DNA of 64,000 nt from Candidatus Zixiibacteriota bacterium. Lineage in GTDB: Bacteria; Zixibacteria; MSB-5A5; GN15; FEB-12. A model generated the notes under the pieces. It worked only from the letters and a program-made list of their open reading frames with translations, was not told the DNA's origin and did no database searches. Each line of letters opens with the position of its first letter. The first letter of the stretch is position 1. A program made the position numbers and the translations under genes. This document shows, piece by piece, positions 26,799 through 35,900 of the stretch. Location of the stretch: NCBI GenBank assembly GCA_028289585.1, contig JANQPI010000026.1, positions 496,001-560,000 on the forward strand. Reading direction: 5' to 3'.

Positions 26799-27712
26799 GT
26801 GATCGAGCCCAAATGGTCGCCGTTCGGGCGCTGGCTGCGGTCGCTAATGCGCTTTCGGACAGGACCGCAGATCGTTTCGGAAGTGCTCTGGGGGCGTTCG
26901 TCGGGCGCATTCTCACAAGTCGTCGGCGTGTCGCACTCGAAAATCTCCATCACGCCCTGGGTGACCACTTCTCAGCTTCTGAGATCGAAGCGATCGCTGA
27001 CCGGGTCTTTCGCAACATTGGCCGTACAGCGTTTGAGGTCGCACGCTTTCCGCAGTTAACCCCCGAACACCTTAACTCGATCGTCGTTGAGTCCGGACGA
27101 ACGTTGCTCGATCGCGTCCGCGATGACGGACGCGGGGGGCTCCTCCTATCCGCCCATTTCGGGAACTGGGAACTGCTTGGCGCATGGGCAGCAGCCCAGG
27201 GCTATCCAATCGATTTCCTTGTCTTGGAGCAGCATAATCCGCTGTTCGACCGCTACATTAATAATCTGCGTCACTCAATCGGAGTCGGCGTTCACTACGT
27301 GCCACGGGAGACCAAGGCCGTTTTGCGAGGCCTTAAAGCCGGGCGGATGATGGCAATCCTGATTGATCAGCATGACCCAGCCAGGACGCAGATTGTCGAC
27401 TTCTTCGGCCGTCCTGCCGCCACCCCCCAGGGGGCGGCGGCACTGGCCGTGCGAGCCGAGTGTCCGATTGTCCGTTTTGTGATGCGTCGAGACCGCTTTG
27501 ATCGACATGTCATGATGCACGAGGAGACCCTTTTTCCGGACATAACTGCGGAACGCGATGCCGAGGTGCGGCGTTTGACCGTGGAGTGTGTGCGGTTCTA
27601 TGAACGCCAGATTTCCGCATGGCCCGACCAGTGGTTGTGGACACACCGCCGATGGAAGGTGGCCGACGGAAACTTTCGGGGGGATGCCGCCGTACCAGAG
27701 AGGACACGATGA
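26786..27712 (+). CDS. LpxL/HtrB-family acyltransferase
   Basis: The 308-residue protein matches the bacterial lipid A late acyltransferase family: the catalytic HxxxxE motif is AHFGNWE near residue 121, followed by 'DQHDPARTQIVDFFGRPA' and near the end the WLWTHRRWK signature typical of the family. These enzymes add a secondary acyl chain to lipid A from acyl-ACP. Together with heptose genes in this window that supports an LPS outer membrane, though other acceptors (such as ornithine or glycolipids) are possible. It overlaps the metallopeptidase gene by 13 bases and is the last gene before the efflux operon. Confidence 0.88.
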   Translation: MATVGDRAQMVAVRALAAVANALSDRTADRFGSALGAFVGRILTSRRRVALENLHHALGDHFSASEIEAIADRVFRNIGRTAFEVARFPQLTPEHLNSIVVESGRTLLDRVRDDGRGGLLLSAHFGNWELLGAWAAAQGYPIDFLVLEQHNPLFDRYINNLRHSIGVGVHYVPRETKAVLRGLKAGRMMAILIDQHDPARTQIVDFFGRPAATPQGAAALAVRAECPIVRFVMRRDRFDRHVMMHEETLFPDITAERDAEVRRLTVECVRFYERQISAWPDQWLWTHRRWKVADGNFRGDAAVPERTR

Positions 27713-27774
27713 CACTGCGGTGGCAATCGCTGCATCTGTCATCTCACAGCTGTTAGAGAAAGAGCCCGGCTACT

Positions 27775-29040
27775 ATGAAACGTTGGATCATGATTGGCGC
27801 CGTCGTCGTTGTTGTCGTCCTTGGTGGCTACTATGGCGTACAGGCCTTCTTCACCACCCCTGAAGATATCCCGATGACCCGTGTGGAACGCGGCGAGTTT
27901 CTGCTTTCCCTGAAGGTCAATGGACAGGTCGACGCCCGGAAGGCATCGATTCTCTCGACACCGCGTATTCGTGGTGTCCAGATCACGTGGCTTGCACCGG
28001 AAGGCTCGTTTGTCGAGCAGGGGCAGCCGGTGATTCGTTTCGACCAGACCGAGCATCTTGCTGAGCTCAAAGAGGAGCAGAGCCAGTTGCAGATCAATCA
28101 GACCCAACTCTCCCGAGCCGAACAGGAATACGCGATTCAGGAGAAGCAGCTGGAATTGGAACTGGCGCAGGCGGAACGTAAGTGGAACGAGATGAAGCAC
28201 GAGGCACCCAAGCTGGCCGAAGAGGCTCGCATGGAGCTCGATCTGGCTCGCTTGAACTTCGATGCCAAACTCGATCAGATTAAGTCGGATGTCCAAAAGG
28301 CCCGCTTCGAGGTGCAACGGGCGCAGGATCAGGTCGATGAGGCGCAACGGGAACTCGATCAACTGACCATTATGGCGCCGCGTCCGGGTATGGTCGTCTA
28401 CCTCGAGATCTGGAAGGGTGGGACCCAGTCCAAGGTTCAGGAGGGAGACTCGCCATGGCCAGGGCAGGGCTTGGTTAATCTCCCGGACTTGTCCGAGATG
28501 GTTGTCAAGGCGACGGTCTCCGAGGTGGATGCTTCTCGGGTGGATACGGGTCAGACGTCAATCGTCACGCTCGATGCATTTCCCGACGCCGAGTTCACAG
28601 GCAAAGTCCTGAGCAAGTCGACCCTCGCGCGACCGAAAGACCCGGGGAGCAAGATTCAGGTCTTTGACGTCGAAGTCCTTATCGATCAGGTTGATGAACG
28701 CCTCAAACCGGGTATGTCGGCATCGACACGGATCGTCATGGATCGCGTCGCCGACATCGTGTCCGTACCACTCGATGCGGTTTTCGAGCGCGACGGGCAG
28801 CCGGTTGTCTTTCTCGAGAACGAGCGGGCAGTCCCGGTGGAACTGGGACGGCGCAACGATATGCAGATTGAAGTCCTCTCCGGGCTTGAGGGAGGGGAAC
28901 GTATCTGCTTGGTCGATCCGACGCTCGATGAGACCGGACTGCCAGGCGACCGGGCGACCGAACCGGAGATGAATCGGGGTCGCGAGCCAGGTGAAGGCGG
29001 TGGACGGCGCGGGGGCGGTGGCCGCCGCGGTCCGGCGTAG
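27775..29040 (+). CDS. HlyD/MacA-type periplasmic adaptor
   Basis: The protein of 421 residues starts with a membrane anchor (MKRWIMIGAVVVVVVLGGYYG), then a barrel-sandwich (biotinyl-lipoyl) domain split by a coiled coil of about 120 residues (residues 85-190), a beta-barrel domain, and a membrane-proximal domain. The C-terminus is a Gly/Arg-rich tail (GGGRRGGGGRRGPA) that is unusual for the family. Adaptors of this kind link an inner-membrane permease to TolC across the periplasm. The next gene starts 7 bases later and codes for a MacB-type permease, so the pair forms a MacAB-like pump. Confidence 0.9.
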   Translation: MKRWIMIGAVVVVVVLGGYYGVQAFFTTPEDIPMTRVERGEFLLSLKVNGQVDARKASILSTPRIRGVQITWLAPEGSFVEQGQPVIRFDQTEHLAELKEEQSQLQINQTQLSRAEQEYAIQEKQLELELAQAERKWNEMKHEAPKLAEEARMELDLARLNFDAKLDQIKSDVQKARFEVQRAQDQVDEAQRELDQLTIMAPRPGMVVYLEIWKGGTQSKVQEGDSPWPGQGLVNLPDLSEMVVKATVSEVDASRVDTGQTSIVTLDAFPDAEFTGKVLSKSTLARPKDPGSKIQVFDVEVLIDQVDERLKPGMSASTRIVMDRVADIVSVPLDAVFERDGQPVVFLENERAVPVELGRRNDMQIEVLSGLEGGERICLVDPTLDETGLPGDRATEPEMNRGREPGEGGGRRGGGGRRGPA

Positions 29041-29046
29041 ACAGTC

Positions 29047-30348
29047 GTGGACTATCAACGTATTCTCCGAATCGCTTTCGAGTCGTTGGGGGCCCATAAG
29101 CTCCGAACGTTCCTGACGATGCTCGGTGTCATCATCGGTGTGGCGGCCGTTGTTTCGATGCTTTCGATCGGGGAAGGCGCCAAAGCCGAAGCCCTCGAAC
29201 AGATTTCTATCCTGGGCATCAACAATATCATCGTGAATGCCAAGATCCCTCAGGAGCGACCGGGGGCCGACGAGGGGAACGAACGGTCGCCCGGACTATC
29301 ACTCGCCGATGCTGAAAACATTGCCGAATTCGATGATCTGGTCGCGCGCGTTGTCCCGCAGCGATACGAACCGGTAACGACGATCTATTACCAGTCCCAG
29401 GAGGCGCCGGTACGAGTGGTGGCGACAATGCCCGACTTCGTCCTCTCGTCCTCAATCGAAGTCGCCACCGGCCGATTCATTACTCCGTCGGATATCGAAG
29501 GTTTTCACCAGATCTGTGTTCTCGGTGCCAAGGCGAAACGAACACTGTTTGCCTTTTCCGATCCGATCGGCGAATCGGTTCGCATCGGTGATCTCGACTT
29601 CACCGTGGTCGGTGTGATGGCCGACAAGTATATCGGACGTGGCAAGGTCGAGGGATTGGAGCTGAAGAATTTCAACGAGGACGTCTACATTCCGCTGACG
29701 ACGGCGCAGAAGAAATTTGATCGCACCGATCTGGCATCGAGTACTTCCGGAACGCCGTGGTTTGTTATCTCCAGCCAACAGCGTCCCGACCGGAATATTG
29801 CCGAACTCGATCAGCTGACAATCACCGTCCATGATTTGAAAGATGTCTCGGCGGCCACTCGTCTTGTCGAGCGTATCCTGGAACGTCGGCATCTCGGCGT
29901 TGCTGATTACGAGATCGTTGTTCCGGAATCGTTGCTCCGTCAGACCGAGAAGACGCAGGAAATCTTCAATATTGTTATGGGAGCAATCGCCGGGCTGTCG
30001 TTGCTGGTGGGTGGTATTGGCATCATGAATATCATGCTGGCCACCGTTCTGGAACGGACGCGCGAGATTGGTGTTCGCCGTGCTGTCGGTGCGACGCGTG
30101 GTGACATTATGCGCCAGTTTCTTATCGAGGCCGTTACGATCTGTCTCCTCGGCTGTGGTGTCGGGCTTGCGCTGGGGATCTTTATCTCCGAGGCGATTTC
30201 GGTTTTTGCCGGGTGGCCAACGATTGTCTCAATCTTTTCTATTGTCCTGGCCGTCGGTGTTTCGACCAGTGTTGGTGTCATTTTTGGACTCTATCCGGCA
30301 CGTCGGGCGGCGTCGCTGGATGTCATCGAATCTCTTCGTTACGAATAG
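29047..30348 (+). CDS. MacB/FtsX-type ABC transporter permease
   Basis: The GTG start gives 433 residues. The N-terminus shows KLRTFLTMLGVIIGVAAVVSM, the first membrane segment of MacB-type permeases, then a periplasmic domain of about 230 residues and three C-terminal membrane segments with the FtsX core (GIMNIMLATVLERTREIG). In Escherichia coli MacB the ATPase is fused to the N-terminus; here the protein starts directly with the membrane segment, and no ATP-binding protein is encoded between adaptor and TolC. The partner ATPase must lie elsewhere. The likely role is export of a peptide, siderophore or lipid. Confidence 0.9.
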   Translation: MDYQRILRIAFESLGAHKLRTFLTMLGVIIGVAAVVSMLSIGEGAKAEALEQISILGINNIIVNAKIPQERPGADEGNERSPGLSLADAENIAEFDDLVARVVPQRYEPVTTIYYQSQEAPVRVVATMPDFVLSSSIEVATGRFITPSDIEGFHQICVLGAKAKRTLFAFSDPIGESVRIGDLDFTVVGVMADKYIGRGKVEGLELKNFNEDVYIPLTTAQKKFDRTDLASSTSGTPWFVISSQQRPDRNIAELDQLTITVHDLKDVSAATRLVERILERRHLGVADYEIVVPESLLRQTEKTQEIFNIVMGAIAGLSLLVGGIGIMNIMLATVLERTREIGVRRAVGATRGDIMRQFLIEAVTICLLGCGVGLALGIFISEAISVFAGWPTIVSIFSIVLAVGVSTSVGVIFGLYPARRAASLDVIESLRYE

Positions 30349-30385
30349 CTCACTCCGTGAACGATTGTATTTCCGACTACGAGGC

Positions 30386-31885
30386 ATGTTCATGATTCGT
30401 TGTACTGTCGTATGCTGTCTACTTGGTGTGGCAATAGCCACGTCCCCCGAAGCTCGAGACCTGACTCTGAACCAAGCGGTCGACCTGGCTCTCCTGCGAT
30501 CATCGCAGGCATCGATCATTCGTGGTAATCGCGACGTGGCCGAGTCGCGCTATCAGGCGGAGCGGATTAATTTCTATGTTCCGGAGATTTCGCTCAACGG
30601 CTCATTGCCGGCGTACAATTTCGACGAGCGATTTGAGTTCTTTGGCAGTAACAATGCCAAGCGCGTCATTGAGCAGCGGAATCTTCAATTCCAGGGCTTC
30701 CTTGAGCTACGGCAGTCCTTGTTCACCGGTGGCGAATTGACCGCCTCGGCGAATCTACAGCGGCGTGACGAGCGCTATCCCAACCTTCGTTCGCAGACGC
30801 TGTCGGACCTGACCTTTGAGGACACGCGTCGGGGATTCTTGCAGTTTGATCTGACCCAACCGCTGTTTCGACCCTCACAGACCAAGCATGACCTCAATAT
30901 CCAGCGTCTGAATTATGATATGGCCGAGATCGATTTCTTGCTGGGTCAGGACTCGTTGCGTTCCGAGGTTGTGGCGCAGTTCGTCAACTTGCTTCGCAAA
31001 CAAGTCGAAGCTGATCTGAAAGCCGATCAGTTACGCAAAGCCCAGCTTCAGGCTGCTATCGATTCGTTGAAGCTGATCGATGGTGTCGCTTCGGAAGAGG
31101 ACTACATCACCTCCAGCTCGAGTATGCTCGATGCCGAGCTTGCCATGTTTGAGTTCGAAACGGAACTCACGCAGCAGGTTCGGGAACTTGCGTTGCTCCT
31201 CGATCTTCCGGTGACCGAGGATTTAACACCTCTCGAACCGGAGGTCCCCGAGCCGTACTCCGATGCTCAGCGAGAGGCCTATCTCAACGGATGGGAGACG
31301 TCACTGGACATCCAGCGGGCCGATTTGCAGTTCCAGAAGAGTCGTCGCGAAGCCCGCTTCTCAGCATCCGGACTGGGTTTGACCGGTGATCTGGAAGCGA
31401 GATTCTCTATTGCCGAGGGTGAAGCGGAGACACGCGACGAGTTTTCCTCGGGAGGTGGAATCGATAGCACGCTGGTGGGGGTGAGTGATCTCGGCACCAC
31501 CGGGTGGGGGGTAACGTTGCGCGTTCGCTATCCGATCTTTGATGGTGGTGCATCGCGTGCCGCAGTTCGAGCCGCCGAGTTCCAGGCGGAACAGGCGAGG
31601 CTGACGTTTGAGCGTCTCCGGCGGACGACGCAGGCAGAGATTGCCAATCTGGTGAATCAGATCGATGTTAGTTACCGACGCATTGATATCTTCCAGAAAC
31701 AGATCGCTCTCGCCGAGAATCGTCTCGGCATTGCGGAGACCCGAGCCGCGGATGGGCAGATCTCAGAAATTGAGTTCCTGGATGCGCGTATCTTTTATCT
31801 TGAGCAGCGGGATAAGTATTTCCAAGAATTGTCCAGCTACCTGACTAACCGAATCGAACTGGAGAGTAAATTCCCGCAATCATGA
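30386..31885 (+). CDS. TolC-family outer-membrane efflux protein
   Basis: The start at 30386 (or ATG 30392) gives about 499 residues with a signal peptide (CTVVCCLLGVAIATSPEA). The rest is a long helical protein with two TolC/OEP repeats: LNQAVDLALLRS at the start of the first and 'YPIFDGGASRAAVRAAE' in the second. Such proteins form trimeric outer-membrane barrels with a periplasmic tunnel. It follows the adaptor and permease with a 37-base gap, completing a tripartite pump. The heptosyltransferase start overlaps its stop (ATGA). Confidence 0.9.
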   Translation: MFMIRCTVVCCLLGVAIATSPEARDLTLNQAVDLALLRSSQASIIRGNRDVAESRYQAERINFYVPEISLNGSLPAYNFDERFEFFGSNNAKRVIEQRNLQFQGFLELRQSLFTGGELTASANLQRRDERYPNLRSQTLSDLTFEDTRRGFLQFDLTQPLFRPSQTKHDLNIQRLNYDMAEIDFLLGQDSLRSEVVAQFVNLLRKQVEADLKADQLRKAQLQAAIDSLKLIDGVASEEDYITSSSSMLDAELAMFEFETELTQQVRELALLLDLPVTEDLTPLEPEVPEPYSDAQREAYLNGWETSLDIQRADLQFQKSRREARFSASGLGLTGDLEARFSIAEGEAETRDEFSSGGGIDSTLVGVSDLGTTGWGVTLRVRYPIFDGGASRAAVRAAEFQAEQARLTFERLRRTTQAEIANLVNQIDVSYRRIDIFQKQIALAENRLGIAETRAADGQISEIEFLDARIFYLEQRDKYFQELSSYLTNRIELESKFPQS

Positions 31886-32919
31886 CGCCCGCTGTCGCTG
31901 TACGCTGTCCGAATCATCTTGGCGACATGATCATGGCGCTGCCGATGATTCGACAGGTTGGCGAGGCACATCCGGGCGCATCCGTTACGCTCCTGGCTCC
32001 AGCACCGCTTTGCCCACTGGTTGACGGCGACCCGTCTGTCGACCGAGTTATCCCCCTTCCCAATGATCACCTGCACGGTCTGGCCGCCGTTATGAAGGTC
32101 AGAGGGGTACTTGCGAATAGTGATTACTCCCACGGGTACATACTGCCACCGTCATTCGGAGCAGCCTCGTCGTTTGCACTTGCAGGGGTCGTTGAGCGAG
32201 TCGGCTACGTCACCGATGGTCGTCGCTTGCTCTTGACCAAGCCGCTGGTGCTTCCGGAACCACGGTGGTCGGAACATCGGTCCGAGCTCTATCTCAATCT
32301 TCTCCGGCGAGCAACCGGCCGGGAGTTAGTCTATACGCCCCCAACGATTCGTGTTGCCGACACCGAGACAGCCGCTGCCGTTGACCTTTTGAGCGCCCAT
32401 CGTATCGCCTCGGGTACGCCGATTGTTGTGGTTGCCGTTCGAGCCGTTGCCGAATCACGTCGTTGGGGAGTTGCGAACTACGCCCGGTTCATCCGTACCC
32501 TGATGAGCACCGTCGATGCCGGCGTCGTGCTGGTCGGCGGTCCTGATGATCAACCAACCGCGGCCGATGTCGCTGCGGCGTCGGTGCCCGATAGCATTGT
32601 CAATCTGGCCGGCAAGACAACGCTCCGCGAACTTGCCGCTATTCTGACGTTGGCCCGGGTGTTCGTTGGCAACGATTCAGGCCCGGCGCATCTTGCCGCG
32701 GCGGCGGGAACGTCACTCGTTGTCTTATCGGGGGCCGATGATCCCCGAGAGACATCACCGATTAGTCAGCAGAAGACAGTTCTACGGGCCGAGCATCTTG
32801 AGTGCCTGGGGTGCGTCAAGAACAGCTGTCCGCTGACCGGCGACGATCGCATGCGTTGCATGCGTGATCTGCCGATGGAAACCGTTTTGGAGGCGACGCT
32901 GGCCTACTTGCGTGATTAG
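31882..32919 (+). CDS. waaF: ADP-heptose:LPS heptosyltransferase (GT9, WaaF-like)
   Basis: This 345-residue protein belongs to glycosyltransferase family 9. The N-terminus has RCPNHLGDMIMALPMIRQV, and the C-terminal donor-binding half has VGNDSGPAHLAAAAGTSLV. The Cys motif CLGCVKNSCPLTGDDRMRC is typical of WaaF, which adds the second L-glycero-D-manno-heptose to the LPS inner core. Assignment to WaaF over WaaC is probable, not certain. Its presence fits the heptose genes at 38568 and 40504. It converges with the PAS kinase gene; their stops overlap by 4 bases. Confidence 0.88.
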   Translation: MTPAVAVRCPNHLGDMIMALPMIRQVGEAHPGASVTLLAPAPLCPLVDGDPSVDRVIPLPNDHLHGLAAVMKVRGVLANSDYSHGYILPPSFGAASSFALAGVVERVGYVTDGRRLLLTKPLVLPEPRWSEHRSELYLNLLRRATGRELVYTPPTIRVADTETAAAVDLLSAHRIASGTPIVVVAVRAVAESRRWGVANYARFIRTLMSTVDAGVVLVGGPDDQPTAADVAAASVPDSIVNLAGKTTLRELAAILTLARVFVGNDSGPAHLAAAAGTSLVVLSGADDPRETSPISQQKTVLRAEHLECLGCVKNSCPLTGDDRMRCMRDLPMETVLEATLAYLRD

Positions 32920-35900
32920 GTTGGTGACGGTACGGACACGGGTCGGATGCCGTCAATGATAGCCGTCAATGCTGGTACACCGACATCGGCATTCGTTGTC
33001 TGACCACGCACCTGCAGCAGTTCGCGATCGTAATCACTGCAGTTGATCAGATAGATCGGTATATCATCCCGCTGACATCGTTCTAACATCCGATACAGTT
33101 CAACTTTTGCGGAGTATGCGGCATCGATAATCATCGCGTCGGCCGCCTCCCGGAGGTCGATGTCAACTGACAGATTGGCATCGACCGGTTTCAACTCACA
33201 CTGCTCTGCCATTGCCTGGGCCAGCATCTCAGTGATCAAGGCGCGATCCATCGAGAAAAGAAGCAGTCGCCGTGACTCAGTTGGCGTAAGAGGTTCAGCG
33301 CCGGCAACGCCGATGGCCAGGGGAAGTGTGAGGGTGAAAGTTGAGCCGATGCCCGCCCGGGTCTCCACGGTGAGGTCGCCGCCCATTTCCCGCGCCAGAT
33401 TGCGGGCGACGGAAAGTCCCATTCCGGTACCGGTTGGCCCTGACTCGGTCTCGCCCCAGACACCTTTGGTCGAATAGAAGGGATCAAAGATTCTCGGGAG
33501 AACATCGCGATTGATGCCGCAGCCGGTATCACCGACCCGGATGACGACCCGGTCGTCGTCGGAGAGAAGAGCGATCGTTACTACCCCCCACGGCTCGTCG
33601 ATCGACTGCACGGCATTAATCAGCAGGTTCAACAGGATCTGTTGGATGCGCGCGGCGGAAGCAGTCAACTGCGGCAGTGTCGGATCGACATAGGTAACGA
33701 CTTCAATCGAGCGGTGACGAATCTCTCGTTCGATGAGAGTAACTGTTTTAGTCACAACTTGAGGTAGATCGACGACCTCGATCATGTCGGTGCGTCCACG
33801 CGAATAGGTCAGCAGCCCCATGGCGACGCCATTGGCCCGCTCGCTGATCGTGATGATCTGTTCGAGCACATCTCGCCAGGGTGTCGATGACTCGTCGCTC
33901 TGCATCTCTTCAAGAGCCAGCGACGCGTGACCGATGATGCCGCCCAGGTAGTTCTTGAATTCGTGCGCGACTCCGGCTGCGAGCATACCGACCGCAGCCA
34001 GTTTGTCCGCCTCCTGCAGTTGCTCCTGAGCCTCGACCTCACGTGAGATATCGTCGCAGACAACGAGATAGTTGGTGACCTCACCCCGATCATCGCGGAT
34101 CGGTGAAACCGACACGCGCTCCCACACCGCATGGTTCGATTTGTCTTCCCGTCGCAACCGTGCCGTCCACGATTCTCCGGCATCCAACAGCGATTGCATC
34201 CGCTGACCATCGGCAGTGGTTAAGAAGTCGGCGCTGAAGTAGTGCAGGGGAGACTTTGCGGGTGGGTCGTCGTCAACGTTGGTGTCATGATGGTAGGCAT
34301 GGTTAAGAAACTGCGGATAGCCTTTGTTGTCGGTAATTGCAACCCGACTGCTCGTCTGCATGATCGCTGTCGACAGCGTTGCCAACTCCTGATTCGACTG
34401 ACGAATGGTGGCTTCCGACGCCCGGGCCGCTGTTACGTCCAGTGCCAGAGTCGCCGTGGCAAATGGTTCACCGTCTTCGTTCATCATCGGGAACCGGATG
34501 GTGTCGAAGTACTTGACTCCCTGAAGCGATGGAAAGCGTACTGTGTAGTAGATCGCTGTTTGCATCTCAATAACCTGTCGCTCGAGCCGGGCGATCTCTT
34601 CACACAGCTCTGGTGGCAACAGGTCCTCGTCGCGCTTGCCAATCACATCGTCAACAGCATGGGGGGTGAGACCAACAGCGCTGTCGGAGACCATCAGGTA
34701 ACGGCCGTCGATACTCTTAATCGCAAGAATGACCGGCGAGTAGCGCATGAGCGCCCGGAATTGTGCTTCACTATCTCGCAGTGCCCGTTCGATACCAATC
34801 CGATCGCTGATATCCCGGGACGTCGTCTGCAATTCCTCGGGGATGCCGTCGGCATCACGAATGATCCGGGTTCGCGATTCGATCCAGACGTAGTGGCCGT
34901 CGCGATGCCGAACACGGCTGGTTGTCAGAACGTCGTTGCGGCCTCCCGTCATTGCCTCCGTGAGCTCGTTAGTAATCCGCTCTTGGTCGTCTGGGTGCAG
35001 GATGTCTTGGGGCAGCATCGATTCGATTTCGGACGGTGCATAGCCGAGCTGTCGTTCAATGGAGGGAGACACATACCGCGAGGTGAAATCCGATCCGATA
35101 ACTGAGATAACATCGGTGGACCGTTCGGCAAGGAGCCGATATCTCGCTTCGGATGCCGAAAGGTCAGCCTCGAAGCGCTTTCGTTCGGTGATGTCTGTGA
35201 CCAATCCGGCATAACCGAGGGCCGTCTGTCCTGACAGTGGAGATGCTTCCAGTCGGACCCAGCGGACACCAGCGGCCGCCTGGACGCGGAAGTCAGCGCG
35301 CCAGGGCTGTCCTTTGCGGGCGGCAGTACGGAGGGTTTGGACGAGGCGGCCACGATCTTCCGGGACGATGCGGTCAAACACGAGGCTTGAGTTGGCAACC
35401 GCGTCGTTTGCTGAGATGCCAAAGATCGTCGCAATCCCCGGACTGACATAGGTCAACTGGATGTTGGCGCGATCGGTGATTTTCATCTCAAAGATGACAC
35501 CAGGAACGAGTTCCGTCACTCGGCTATAGCGAGCATCGCTTGCGGCGAGGGCAGCGGTCGCTTGACGGCGCTCCGAAATGTCGCGGACAGTGACAGCGAG
35601 ACGTTCACCCACCGGAACGATTTGGATACGCAGCCAGCGGCTAGGTCCCGAATCCTGGATGACTTCCCATTCGTGTTCCCGCGTGTCATAGCTGAGCGTC
35701 GCCGCGGTTAGTTCCGCCGCCAGACGTTCGCCCAGATCGATAGCGAAGAGGGTGAGGAAGTCAGCTCCAATCAGCGGTTCCCCGGAGTTCGTGAACTGAC
35801 GACCGGCTTGCTCATTATGATGGCAGACAGTGAACCGGGGAAACTCAGCATCGACGTCGGTCGCCCTCGCCACGATGAACACAGAATCGAGTGATCCTGC

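Noticed and set aside
34242-35105. Open frame of 287 codons on the plus strand
   Set aside because: Antisense to the PAS-rich kinase; no recognisable domain or ribosome site.
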